Of a stretch of DNA of 64,000 nt, positions 18,635 to 27,735 are shown piece by piece. Source of the DNA: a bacterium (GTDB lineage: Bacteria > Bacillota > Bacilli > Lactobacillales > Streptococcaceae). A program made the position numbers and the translations under genes. The DNA is taken from contig CAJNCS010000004.1 in NCBI GenBank assembly GCA_905221325.1, positions 1 to 64,000 on the forward strand. Direction: 5' to 3'. Position 1 is the stretch's first letter; each line of letters starts with the position of its first letter. The notes beneath the pieces were generated by a model. It was not told the DNA's origin. It made no database searches and saw only the letters and a list, made by a program, of their open reading frames with translations.

Positions 18635-19425
18635 TGACTGATAAAACATTGATTTCTGGAGCGCTACGGGTCAAGCTCAAGTGGTACCAGGTGATCGATC
18701 CGATTACTAAGCTCTTGTTCATCTTGGACATGACGTTGTTGAGCTTTGCCAGTATGAATTTATTGCTTCAGGCTGGATTAATTCTTGTCGCAACACTGCT
18801 ATTGTTATTTTCCAAATTGAGTTCTACCACCTTTAAGGCGCTGGGATTCAGCCTGTTTCTGATTTGCACCATGCTGATCATCCAAGGGTTATTTTACAGT
18901 CGGAATCAAACTGTGCTGTTTTCTGTGCTTGGGGTGTCGTTCTACAAAGAAGGCCTGATTTACGCCACCACTCTGGGTTGTCGAGTATTGGTGATTATTT
19001 TGACCAGTGGCTTTTTTATGGTGACCACGAGTATTTCAGAAAACGCGGCCTATTTGGAACTGTCCGGATTGTCTTATAAAACCGTCTACGTTCTGATGTC
19101 GGTGTGTTATATTTTGCCGGAAATGATGCGCAATATGCGGAAAATCCAGCAGGCACAAAAAGTTCGCGGAACCAATCCGCAAAAAACGTTGATTCAGAAA
19201 TTAAAGTCAGTCCTGCCGGTTCTAATTCCATTGGTGATTAAGACCTTGGATCAATCGATGACGCGGTCGATTTCTCTCCAACTGAGAGGTTTTGATAATC
19301 TCAACCGGACTGTCAGAACCTCCCAGCGCGTGTATCGCCTGTCGCGGACGCTGCACATTGGTCTGACTGGATTGGCAATTTTATTGATTGGGTGGAAGAT
19401 ATGGACGAAGATAAACGGATTGTAA
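18631..19425 (+). CDS. ECF transporter T component (CbiQ/EcfT family)
   Basis: Transmembrane coupling subunit linking the S protein to the ATPases. The 264 residues have about five membrane helices in the first half and at the end, and coupling-helix motifs ending in Ala-Arg-Gly-like triplets (QKVRGTNP and LQLRGFD). Those two x-R-G motifs, about 70 residues apart, are the hallmark of EcfT. It overlaps the S gene (ATGA) and the following ATPase gene. It has the same GC-rich codon use as its neighbours. Confidence 0.88.
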   Translation: MMTDKTLISGALRVKLKWYQVIDPITKLLFILDMTLLSFASMNLLLQAGLILVATLLLLFSKLSSTTFKALGFSLFLICTMLIIQGLFYSRNQTVLFSVLGVSFYKEGLIYATTLGCRVLVIILTSGFFMVTTSISENAAYLELSGLSYKTVYVLMSVCYILPEMMRNMRKIQQAQKVRGTNPQKTLIQKLKSVLPVLIPLVIKTLDQSMTRSISLQLRGFDNLNRTVRTSQRVYRLSRTLHIGLTGLAILLIGWKIWTKINGL

Positions 19426-20237
19426 TTGAAAATTTGACCACCCGTTATCCGGGTACTGAGCAACCACAACTGCGTCAGATTAACGCGGAGGTTCATACCG
19501 GCCAGGTGGTTGGGATTATCGGGAATAGCCACTCCGGCAAATCGACTTTGTGCCGTGTGCTGGCAGGGGTCATTCCCAAAATTGTGTCTGCTGAGATTGA
19601 GGGCGATTGGCACATGTTTGGCCAGCGAGTGTCCGACAATTGGCCCGTTTATAATGCCATGAATGGAGTTGTACTGCAAAATCCAGCTGGCCAACTAAGC
19701 GGGTTGGCAGACACGGTTGCCGATGAAATCGCCTTTGACTTGATTAATCAGGGAATGGCTGAAGGACTGATTCAAAAACGGGTTGAAGAAGTTGCCACGC
19801 AAATGGGGCTGATTGAACAGCTGAATTTGCGTCCCGAGAGCCTTTCCGGTGGTCAGATCCAGCGGTTGGCAATTGCCACGGCGATTGTGGCTAATCCGGC
19901 TGTTTTGATTATGGATGATCCGACCAGTGAGATGGATCCCCTTGGCCGCCGGCAATTTTTCCAATGGCTGGCCCAAGTCAAAGAGACGACTGTTTTCATT
20001 GTCACCAGTGAAATTGACGATTTGTGCGAAGTCGCCGACGTTGTGTGGGTGCTGCACGAGGGTCAAATGGTAGCCCAGGGCAGGCCGAGTGAGGTGTTTA
20101 ATCATTTGGCAGCTGACTGGCAGATTCCAGCCCCGACAATCCAGCAACTTGCTCAAAAAATGGATTGGCACTTGGCTGATGGCCGGTATCCGGTGAATTA
20201 CGCTGATCTGAAGGAGGTTCGTTATGTCCACAATTGA
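19401..20237 (+). CDS. ECF transporter ATPase, first subunit
   Basis: ABC ATPase of 278 residues: Walker A IGNSHSGKST, signature LSGGQIQR, Walker B VLIMDDPTSEMD (Asp instead of the usual catalytic Glu after the Walker B Asp). The start at 19401 is behind GGTGGAAG; GTG 19392 is an alternative. It begins inside the end of the T gene and overlaps the second ATPase by 14 bases. A dedicated S-T-A-A' cassette is a group I ECF transporter. The DD in Walker B would impair hydrolysis at one site. Confidence 0.88.
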   Translation: MDEDKRIVIENLTTRYPGTEQPQLRQINAEVHTGQVVGIIGNSHSGKSTLCRVLAGVIPKIVSAEIEGDWHMFGQRVSDNWPVYNAMNGVVLQNPAGQLSGLADTVADEIAFDLINQGMAEGLIQKRVEEVATQMGLIEQLNLRPESLSGGQIQRLAIATAIVANPAVLIMDDPTSEMDPLGRRQFFQWLAQVKETTVFIVTSEIDDLCEVADVVWVLHEGQMVAQGRPSEVFNHLAADWQIPAPTIQQLAQKMDWHLADGRYPVNYADLKEVRYVHN

Positions 20238-21024
20238 ACTGAGCCACCTGACGTTCACTTATCCGGAACGGTCCTTTAGCTTGGATGTTGAAGACAAACA
20301 CTTCGCCGATCCGATGGTGGCGATTGTCGGCCAAAATGGTGCCGGCAAATCAACGCTCTTCAAATTGTTGACGGGTTTGCTGACACCACAAACCGGTGTG
20401 ATTAAGATCGATGGAGAAAATTTTAATGATCTTAAACCAGTCGAAAAGTTACTGAAGGTTGGGATTACTTTTCAGAATCCTGATGATCAGCTTTTCAACC
20501 CGACCGTTCAACGAGAGGTGGAGTGGAATGTCGCGCAGGTCATGGATGACCACGACACGATTACGAGGCGGGCTTTAGCGGCTCTAAAAAGAGTTGGCTT
20601 GGATGATAAAACAGCTGAAAGTCCATATGACCTGTCATTGTCGGAACGCAAGCTGTTGAGCGTTGCCACAGTTTTGGCAGTGGATCCGGCGATTTATTTA
20701 TTTGATGAGCCGATGATGTCGCTTGATTGGGAAAGCCGGCGCAAGTTGACCGCAATTTTCCATCAGTTGGCTGATTCGGGCCACCAAGTTGTGACCATCA
20801 CCCATGACATGGATTGGGTCGCCGCCGAGTTTGAGTCGGTGTATGTTATGGAACACGGGAAGTTTGGCTTCGCCGGCAGTCCACGGGAATTGTTCAGCAA
20901 TCACGAACTTGTCCAGCGAGTAGGATTACTACCACCGCGGATTATGGACATAGCGGAGTCGCTGGGTGATTCACAGACATATTTATCGGTTAATGATTAT
21001 TGCCAGAAAAATCGAGATGTATAG
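20224..21024 (+). CDS. ECF transporter ATPase, second subunit, with degenerate signature
   Basis: ABC ATPase of 266 residues: Walker A GQNGAGKST, Q-loop TFQNPDDQLFNP, Walker B IYLFDEPMMSLD with the catalytic Glu, switch His in ITHDMDW. The signature reads LSLSERKLL where LSGGQxR is expected. Together with the DD Walker B of its partner, this fits an asymmetric heterodimer with one hydrolytic and one degenerate site. Last gene of the cassette; a terminator follows. Confidence 0.88.
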   Translation: MSTIELSHLTFTYPERSFSLDVEDKHFADPMVAIVGQNGAGKSTLFKLLTGLLTPQTGVIKIDGENFNDLKPVEKLLKVGITFQNPDDQLFNPTVQREVEWNVAQVMDDHDTITRRALAALKRVGLDDKTAESPYDLSLSERKLLSVATVLAVDPAIYLFDEPMMSLDWESRRKLTAIFHQLADSGHQVVTITHDMDWVAAEFESVYVMEHGKFGFAGSPRELFSNHELVQRVGLLPPRIMDIAESLGDSQTYLSVNDYCQKNRDV

Positions 21025-21026
21025 AA

Positions 21027-21100
21027 AAAGTCACCTCTGCGGGTTTTCCAGGTTGAAGGATTAACTTCAGCTTCTGGCAAGAACTCACATGGGTGACTTT
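21027..21100 (+). terminator. Terminator-like structure after the ECF cassette
   Basis: AAAGTCACC / GGTGACTTT (21027-21035 with 21092-21100) encloses a second hairpin (CCAG...CTGG with GAAG/CTTC inside). Only a short T-run follows, so strength is uncertain. Confidence 0.6.
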
Positions 21101-21248
21101 TGTGTTTAATAACGTTTCATGATCATCGGGTGCTTCCTCAGATCACTCGGTTTGATTTTACTTTGTTTCATGGTCATAATCATATACCATTTCTTTTGGA
21201 TTTTTTGTTTGACTAATACAAAATAGGTCTTCATAGGTCTTCGCATTT

Positions 21249-21410
21249 TTAGCGCCCATTAGGATCATCAGTATAATTTTCTGAATTAGGAGACTGTCCC
21301 ATCACTATTCGAACTTCGTCTCCCAACTTACGCTGTTCCCATTCATCCGTGAATCCTTTAAATCGCAATTCTGGAACTTTCTTTTTAACTGAATCATCTA
21401 TTTTCGCCAT
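21249..21410 (-). pseudogene. hsdS: Type I restriction specificity subunit HsdS, 5' fragment
   Basis: Fifty-three residues from the ATG at 21410 read KKVPELRFKGFTDEWEQRKL and then VMGQSPNSENYTDDPNGR before a stop. This is the start of the first target-recognition domain of an HsdS protein (normally near 400 aa). The rest is missing. It follows repX in the order repB-repX-hsdS typical of lactococcal and lactobacillar plasmids. The 140 bases beyond the stop hold no recognisable gene. Confidence 0.8.
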
Positions 21411-21444
21411 AGTCCCCACCATTTTATTGGTTTTTCTTGTTCTT

Positions 21445-21873
21445 CTATCCTTTTTGATCTTTGATTTGTTCCTGTAAATTTTCCAACTTCTCTTTAAGAG
21501 CGTTCACTTCATCTTTATATTGATTGTCTAAGTGTTTGAATTCTGTTTCCTGTGAGGGCATTTTGAGGGCTTTTAAGTTATCATTTTCCGCCTTGTATTC
21601 TTCTAGCAACTTTTTATCTTGCAAGGCTAATCGTTGTTACTGGTCTAACAAATTAGTTAGTTTTTCTATTTGTTGGTCTTTGGTATTTGATTTGCTACTA
21701 CTTTCTACTTTACCTAAAATTATTTTTTCTGCTTTAGAATTTATTAGATTAGACCCATTGGAACTTTTAAGCTGTAATTCTTTTGGTAACCTTTGGTAGT
21801 GATATTGAATATTTTGTTTTGTAACACTCAACTCATCCGCCAGCTCTTTGATCGTTTTTAAGTCTTCACTCAT
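21445..21873 (-). pseudogene. Plasmid replication-associated protein RepX (DUF536), split by a stop codon
   Basis: The reading frame from ATG 21873 gives an N-terminal helix-turn-helix (TIKELADELSVTKQNIQYHYQRL) and a polar linker, then a TAA after LLDQ near 21640. The same frame then continues without interruption through a coiled-coil tail (LEEYKAENDNLKALKMPSQETEFK...LQEQIKDQKG) to TAG at 21445. DUF536 proteins sit directly behind repB on theta plasmids of lactic acid bacteria, as here (the ATG overlaps the repB end). A single-base change in a Gln codon would explain the stop. Confidence 0.8.
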
Positions 21874-22561
21874 GGTTTAAGTCCTGCCTTTTAACCGTTG
21901 GTAGATATTGTTCAATGGCTTTTTTGAGGTAGCGTGCGATATTATGCTTAGAATATTCTTCACGTCTGCTGGCAACATAAGACAAGTGGTCTTTAACACT
22001 ATTTAGCCCTCTTAATTCTTTCAGTTCGTCATAGAGGGGGTAAACATGGACTTGCAATCCTGCCATGATTTTTGTATCTTGCATTTCAAACGGACTTAGC
22101 AACATATTTTCTAGCAATAGCGTGGTGTACTTGCTTTTCATTGCTTCAATAGCTAGCTTATCTTCGGTTTCTGCTTTGCGTGCTTTATCTTCTTGATAGG
22201 CGGTATCTTCTAACTTATAGCTGTTATCGTCTGCTCGACGTTTCTTTCGTAACCAGATATCCAATGTTAAACCGTCCGCATCAATCGCTCGATAGAGATA
22301 ATGCCAACGCCCCTTAATTTTGATATAGGTTTCATCCATTTTCCACGAATAGAAGGACTGTTTATTTTTCTTTTTCCAGAGATGATAGAGGATTTTACTG
22401 TATTCTTGAACCCACCGATAAATCGTAGTGTGACAAACATTTATTCCACGGTCATAAAGCAATTCCTGAACTTCACGATAGCTCAGATTGTAACGTAGGT
22501 AATAACCAACAGCGACAATGATGACGTCTTGTTGGAATTGTTTGCCTTTAAAATGATTCAT
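21866..22561 (-). pseudogene. Chimeric ORF: IS6-family transposase N-terminus fused to the C-terminus of plasmid RepB
   Basis: Residues 1-108 (22561 to about 22238) are an IS6-family transposase of the ISS1 type: MNHFKGKQFQ start, HTH region, KMDETYIKIKGRWHYLYRAID with the first catalytic Asp. Its other two catalytic residues are gone. From about residue 109 to the end the protein is the C-terminal part of a RepB replication initiator (YKLEDTAYQEDKARKAE...HNIARYLKKAIEQYLPTVKR). The frame is open across the join, which lies in a shared KKR stretch, so a 231-residue hybrid could be made. Neither half can work as known. Confidence 0.85.
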
Positions 22562-22597
22562 CTCTCAAGCCTTACTAACCTTTTTTCTGCTCTTTGA

Positions 22598-23106
22598 GAA
22601 GCTGAAGGTCGTGCTAGTAACTACCTATTTGGTTTGATTAATTCCATCATTTATCTGGTGCTTGCCCTTCAAAAAGGCTTCTATGGTGAGGTTTTAACAA
22701 CTCTCTATTTTACAATTATGCAGCCAATTGGTCTCTTGGTTTGGATTTATCAAGCCCAGTTTAAGAAAGAACAACAAGAGTTTGTCGCACGTAAACTAGA
22801 CGGCAAGGGTTGGACAAAGTATCTTTCTATTAGTGTTCTTTGGTGGTTGGCCTTTGGGTTTATTTATCAGTCTATCGGAGCTAATCGTCCCTATCGTGAT
22901 TCTATCACTGATGCGACCAATGGTGTAGGGCAAATCCTCATGACAGCTGTTTACCGTGAACAGTGGATATTCTGGGCTGCTACTAATGTCTTTTCAATCT
23001 ATCTCTGGTGGGGAGAAAGCCTGCAAATCCAAGGGAAATACCTAATTTATCTCATCAATAGTCTAGTTGGTGGTATCAGTGGAGCAAGGCAGCAAAAAGC
23101 GCTTAA
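22598..23106 (+). pseudogene. pnuC: Nicotinamide riboside/NMN transporter PnuC, 5' half lost and C-terminus frameshifted
   Basis: The frame reads SNYLFGLINSIIYLVLALQKG and on through four or five membrane helices of PnuC. It begins immediately after an in-frame TGA at 22595 that belongs to the inserted sequence; about the first third of the protein is missing. Near the end, the expected GWYQWSKAAK has become GGISGARQQK. This fits one missing base near 23072 and lets the frame run on to 23161 through the terminator. The nearest ATG (22634) has no ribosome site. The island at 17770-22597 has replaced the 5' part. Confidence 0.85.
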
Positions 23107-23112
23107 AAAAGT

Positions 23113-23140
23113 AAAAAAAGGATCAGATGATCCTTTTTTT
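23113..23140 (+). terminator. Terminator after pnuC, probably bidirectional
   Basis: GGATC / GATCC (23120-23124 with 23129-23133), flanked by A7 and T7 so the stem extends. It serves pnuC and the convergent gene at 23144. Confidence 0.9.
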
Positions 23141-23143
23141 GTG

Positions 23144-23476
23144 TTAGAGCAAAATGAATAATACCGTAATGACAATAGCACTCGTTATACGAATAATGTG
23201 GTGCGATATATGTTGATTTTCTTGCTGTCGCCCGTTCCAGTAGGCACCATAGCAGACGATACTCGAACCCACAATCCATAGTAGAATGGTTGCCAGTGGG
23301 ACGAAGTAAAAGATAGCTAGAGCCAGAGAAGTGATGCAACTGCCGACCAAGATGCACGTGTTTCCCAGACTGTAGTTATTTTGTTTCATGGCTGAAAAAG
23401 CAGCAGCAAGGTGAAGTAATGAGAATGCGATAGCTAGTACGATTGTTAGTATTCCTAGAATCATCGAAGTTAACAT
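23144..23476 (-). CDS. Small hydrophobic membrane protein
   Basis: The 110 residues contain four hydrophobic helices (about 3-25, 36-58, 60-78, 92-110) and no recognisable motif. It follows GAAAGGAAC. It lies downstream of the TetR gene on the same strand with a 26-bp gap, so the two are probably co-transcribed. The function is unknown. Confidence 0.7.
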   Translation of the reverse strand: MLTSMILGILTIVLAIAFSLLHLAAAFSAMKQNNYSLGNTCILVGSCITSLALAIFYFVPLATILLWIVGSSIVCYGAYWNGRQQENQHISHHIIRITSAIVITVLFILL

Positions 23477-23502
23477 AGTTGGTTCCTTTCTGAGTTACAG
23501 GC

Positions 23503-24057
23503 TTAGTTATCAAGTGGAGTTGTAGAGGTCATCTCCATTACATCAAGGTAAAATTTCACCACTTGGTCTTCAGTATAAGATTTTCCTTTTTTTAGCCACC
23601 AAGTTAGAGTCTCGATAAAGTTCGTCACAACAAAATGCTGGAGGTAGGAGGCCGGAATGTTTGGATAGGCCTCTTGCAAGTCATCCGCCACCATGGGATA
23701 GACGTGGTGTTCGAGTTCCTTGTGTAGTTGGCGGAGGAAGTAGTCGTTTTTGGAAAAAAGGAGACTGGTGACACGGTCCTGGTTTTTCTGAAAATGTAAA
23801 AAGATATGTGCGAGGTAGTCTTCTGTAGTCAAGTGTTCTTCCCTTTCAAAGAGATGATGAAAGAGGTAGCGACAGAGCTCATCTAAAAGCAGTTCCTTGC
23901 TCTCGTAGTGACAGTAAAAGGTCGAGCGCCCAACATCTGCCAAGTCAATGATATCTTGGACAGTAGTAGCATCATAGCCCTTGTCGTTCAAAACTTGTAG
24001 AAAAGCTTGATAAATAGCTTTTTTCGTCTTGCTGACTCGACGGTCTCTTTTTGGCAT
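23503..24057 (-). CDS. TetR-family regulator, divergent from czcD
   Basis: A 184-residue TetR protein: N-terminal helix-turn-helix (TTVQDIIDLADVGRSTFYCHYESKELLL, about 27-55), all-helical C-terminal domain with no assigned ligand. It faces the cation exporter gene across 130 bp. In pneumococcus the same neighbours are, as I recall, a TetR gene and czcD under zinc control, so it may regulate either the exporter or its own small membrane protein. Confidence 0.88.
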   Translation of the reverse strand: MPKRDRRVSKTKKAIYQAFLQVLNDKGYDATTVQDIIDLADVGRSTFYCHYESKELLLDELCRYLFHHLFEREEHLTTEDYLAHIFLHFQKNQDRVTSLLFSKNDYFLRQLHKELEHHVYPMVADDLQEAYPNIPASYLQHFVVTNFIETLTWWLKKGKSYTEDQVVKFYLDVMEMTSTTPLDN

Positions 24058-24187
24058 ATAGACACTTGAGACAAACTGTTCAGAACTGAATAAGGCTGAC
24101 AGTTTGCTTCTATCCTTTCTTTGGATTTTATTAGATAATACAAATGAAAGAAGTATATATACCTATTATACCAAAGGAGGGAGAGAA

Positions 24188-25087
24188 ATGAGTTCTAAAA
24201 CATCTATCTGGCTAGCCTTTTTCTTGAATCTATCATTTTCTATTGTCGAATTTATTTTTGGGGGCATCTTCAATTCAAGTGCAGTATTAGCGGATGCGGT
24301 TCATGATTTGGGCGATGCCCTTGCCATAGGCTTATCAGCTTGCTTGGAAACTATTTCCAATCGAGAGGAAGACAAGCGTTACACTCTTGGCTACAAACGC
24401 TTCAGTTTGCTAGGTGCCATGCTGACTGCCTTGATCCTTTTGACAGGATCTTTCATGGTGCTCTTGGAGAATATTCCTCGTCTCCTATCGTCACAGCCTG
24501 TCAACTACCAAGGGATGCTGTGGTTAGGGATTCTTGCGATTCTTATCAATCTCTTGGCTAGTCTAATCGTTCGTAAGGGTCAGACCAAGAACGAAGCTAT
24601 CCTGACCTTGCATTTTCTAGAAGATATTCTAGGATGGCTAGCGGTTATTCTGGTTGCTGGTGTTTTGTATGTGACTGACTGGTACTTTCTCGATCCACTC
24701 TTGTCTCTTTTGATTTCTAGTTTTATCCTCTGGAAAGCCATTCCTCGCTTTTGGTCAACACTTAAAATTTTCTTAGATGCTGTGCCTGAAGGGATCGAGA
24801 CCGCCGAGCCAGAGAAAGAGTTAGCAGCGCTAGATAATGTTAAAAGTGTTAATCAACTCAGTATTTGGTCCATGGATGGTTTGGAAAATGACGCCATTGT
24901 CCATGTTTGCCTAGAAGAGATTGAAAATATGGAGTATTGTAAAGAATCCATTCGTAATTTACTCAAAGATTATGGTTTTCAAAATGTTACCATTGAAGTT
25001 GATGCAAACCTAGCAAGTCACCAAACCCATAAGCGAAAAATTGAGGAGTTGGAAGTAGGTCAAAGTCATGGACATTATCATTCATAA
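24188..25087 (+). CDS. czcD: Cation diffusion facilitator, CzcD type zinc exporter
   Basis: A 299-residue CDF protein with six membrane helices. The metal-site motif AVHDLGDALAIGL lies in helix 2 and HFLEDILGW in helix 5, followed by a cytoplasmic C-terminal domain and a His-containing tail (GQSHGHYHS). It exports Zn(II) in exchange for protons. The start is at 24188 because AAAGGAGGGAGA precedes it; the open frame reaches 24104. Downstream of the divergent TetR promoter region. Confidence 0.93.
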   Translation: MSSKTSIWLAFFLNLSFSIVEFIFGGIFNSSAVLADAVHDLGDALAIGLSACLETISNREEDKRYTLGYKRFSLLGAMLTALILLTGSFMVLLENIPRLLSSQPVNYQGMLWLGILAILINLLASLIVRKGQTKNEAILTLHFLEDILGWLAVILVAGVLYVTDWYFLDPLLSLLISSFILWKAIPRFWSTLKIFLDAVPEGIETAEPEKELAALDNVKSVNQLSIWSMDGLENDAIVHVCLEEIENMEYCKESIRNLLKDYGFQNVTIEVDANLASHQTHKRKIEELEVGQSHGHYHS

Positions 25088-25196
25088 GAAGTCGATTTTC
25101 TATTTGTTGATTATTTTTGATGAATTGTAAATGTAACATATTTACTCCATTATGAAATTGTGATAGACTACATATATCACTGAAAGGAGATAGACG

Positions 25197-27722
25197 ATGT
25201 TACAGCTACAACACATTTCAAAAGTCTATCATACGGGCGATCAAGAGTTCCACGCGCTAAAGGATATCTCGATTCGCTTCCGTGAGAATGAGTTTGTCTC
25301 CATTCTTGGGCAATCGGGTTCTGGGAAAACCACCCTATTAAATATCATCGGGGGACTCGACCAATACACATCTGGTGATTTACTCATCCAAGGAAAATCA
25401 ACAAAGCAATTTAAAGACCGCGATTGGGATAGCTACAGGAACCACACCATCGGTTTCATCTTTCAGTCTTATAATCTCATCGGGCACCAAACTGCACTCT
25501 CTAACGTAGAAATTGCAATGACTCTTTCGGGTGTTTCAAAAGCAGAACGTAAGAAACGTGCTATCGAAGTGCTCGAACGCGTAGGCCTAAAAGACCATTT
25601 ATATAAGAAACCAAGTCAAATGTCTGGGGGACAAATGCAACGAATCGCGATTGCGCGTGCTCTTGTTAATGATCCAAAAGTTGTTTTAGCCGACGAACCG
25701 ACAGGAGCGCTCGATTCTGAGACTTCTGTTCAAATCATGGATTTATTAAAAGACATCGCCAAGGAACGTTTGGTTATCATGGTGACGCATAACCCAGAGC
25801 TGGCACAGAAGTACTCCACACGTATCGTACAAGTATTAGATGGAAACATCTTGAGCGACTCAAACCCATGCGAACCAACAGAGGAGACAAAGCAAGTCAA
25901 CATCCAGTTCACGAAGACGAAGATGAGCTTTATAACCGCCCTTGTACTTTCCTTTAATAACCTATTGACGAAGAAAGGTCGTACCTTACTAACAGCTTTT
26001 GCGGGTTCTATTGGGATTATCGGGATTGCTCTTATCTTAGCCCTTTCCAATGGTGTGAGTGATTACGTTAAAAAGGTGCAGGAAGATACTCTCGTCTCTC
26101 TCCCACTGACGATTAGCGAGCAGAACCAGAGTAACTTGTTGGCGACCTCTCCAGATTTGAGCGAGAAGCCTTACAAGGATAATCATGAGCTCGGTATCAA
26201 TACGATTTTAACGAATTTATTGAAAAAACAAATCGGAAAGAACGACCTAGCTTCCTTTAAGACTTACTTGGAGGAACATGCTTCGAAGGTCGAATCTCTT
26301 ACAAAAGACATTCGTTACCGATACAATTTACAACCGTTTATCTATGCAAGTGATACTTCCAACGGACCCAAAAGTATTCTGCCTTCAACCTTAGCTGATG
26401 AAGTAGAAACAGCGAATCAAACGATGAAGGGATACTTACAAAACCTCAACTACTGGAGTGAACTTTCTAGTGATTCTTCAATGCTAGAAAGCAAGTACGA
26501 CGTGTTGGAAGGACGCTTCCCACAAGATAAGTCCGAGATCGTCCTTATCGTAGATGAAAACAATCAAATTAGCGACTTGTTGCTCTATAGTTTGCGTATC
26601 AAAGATCCCAGTGAATTGAACGATACGAAGAAGCTCGACGAACTCTCTTCTCAAACGTATCAATATAGTGACTTTATCGGAAAAACTTTCAAAGCAGTTG
26701 TCAATACAAACCGTTTTGTGAAAGAAAATAACTTATGGGTCAATAAGATTGCAGATGCTTCTTATATGAAAACTCAAATCGAGAATGGGCTCCAACTTAA
26801 AATTGTGGGTGTCCTTCGCCAAAAAGAAGGCACAAGTTCAGGCGTGAATGCTCCTTCAGGGGGAATCGCCTACACAAGCGCCCTTATTGATTACACTTCC
26901 GAACACATTCAAAATAGTGATATCGTTAAGGAACAGGAAGCCAATCAAAATCTAAATGTATTTACGGGTAAAGACTTTGCCAAAGATCCTAAACCATTCA
27001 GTTCGGAGAATTTAACCGAAGAAGAAAAAATCCAGTTGGCCAAAATGACGCCTGAAGAACAAGCTCAGTATGTCCAACAATATAACGACAACTCGGCTTC
27101 AACTTACGAGGAAAACCTCGCAAAAATGGGCGTCATCAACAAATCCAAACCAGCTGCCATTGAGCTCTACACCTCTTCGTTCCAACAAAAACAAGACTTA
27201 AAAGAATTCATAAACGCCTATAACACGGCGAAAAAAGAAGCTGGAGAAGACGATAAGGTACTCGCTTATTCAGATGATATCCAAACTATCATGTCTTCAA
27301 TTACGACATTGGTTGGCGTAGTGACAACAGTACTCGTTGGCTTTGTGGCCATCTCACTCATTGTATCTTCTATAATGATTTCGATTATCACGTACATTTC
27401 AGTTCTCGAACGTACAAAAGAAATCGGAATCCTACGTGCAATGGGGGCTTCGAAGAAAGATATTCGTCGTATTTTCACTGCTGAAACAGCCATTGAAGGA
27501 TTGATCTCTGGGGTGCTCGGTATCGCGATTACCTTTCTTGCGACATTCCCAATCAATGCGATTGTTGCGAAAATGACAAATGTGGGAAATGTAGCACAAT
27601 TATCAATAGAAGTAGCTCTAATCCTTATCGGTATTTCGATTGTCCTTACCATGTTAGCCGGTCTAATCCCTTCACGCATCGCTGCTAAGAAAGACCCAGT
27701 CGAATCGCTTCGTAGCGAATAA
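25197..27722 (+). CDS. MacB-like ABC exporter, fused ATPase and FtsX-type permease
   Basis: The 841 residues combine an ATPase (Walker A GQSGSGKTT, signature MSGGQMQR, Walker B VVLADEPTGALDSE) and a linker. A permease follows, with one helix near 265-285, a long extracellular domain (about 290-690), and three helices at the end bearing the FtsX signature (RTKEIGILRAMGASKKDI). Such exporters handle peptides, antibiotics or envelope substrates; which one is unknown. It starts behind AAAGGAG. Codon use (CGT/GCG/ATC-rich) differs from the neighbours. In my recollection of pneumococcus this interval holds the regulator nmlR, which is absent here, so this may be an acquired replacement. Confidence 0.88.
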   Translation: MLQLQHISKVYHTGDQEFHALKDISIRFRENEFVSILGQSGSGKTTLLNIIGGLDQYTSGDLLIQGKSTKQFKDRDWDSYRNHTIGFIFQSYNLIGHQTALSNVEIAMTLSGVSKAERKKRAIEVLERVGLKDHLYKKPSQMSGGQMQRIAIARALVNDPKVVLADEPTGALDSETSVQIMDLLKDIAKERLVIMVTHNPELAQKYSTRIVQVLDGNILSDSNPCEPTEETKQVNIQFTKTKMSFITALVLSFNNLLTKKGRTLLTAFAGSIGIIGIALILALSNGVSDYVKKVQEDTLVSLPLTISEQNQSNLLATSPDLSEKPYKDNHELGINTILTNLLKKQIGKNDLASFKTYLEEHASKVESLTKDIRYRYNLQPFIYASDTSNGPKSILPSTLADEVETANQTMKGYLQNLNYWSELSSDSSMLESKYDVLEGRFPQDKSEIVLIVDENNQISDLLLYSLRIKDPSELNDTKKLDELSSQTYQYSDFIGKTFKAVVNTNRFVKENNLWVNKIADASYMKTQIENGLQLKIVGVLRQKEGTSSGVNAPSGGIAYTSALIDYTSEHIQNSDIVKEQEANQNLNVFTGKDFAKDPKPFSSENLTEEEKIQLAKMTPEEQAQYVQQYNDNSASTYEENLAKMGVINKSKPAAIELYTSSFQQKQDLKEFINAYNTAKKEAGEDDKVLAYSDDIQTIMSSITTLVGVVTTVLVGFVAISLIVSSIMISIITYISVLERTKEIGILRAMGASKKDIRRIFTAETAIEGLISGVLGIAITFLATFPINAIVAKMTNVGNVAQLSIEVALILIGISIVLTMLAGLIPSRIAAKKDPVESLRSE

Positions 27723-27735
27723 CAACTAAACCACA

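Noticed and set aside
21100..22640. Complete IS6 element with terminal repeats
   Set aside because: No terminal inverted repeats were found on either side and two of the three catalytic residues are missing.
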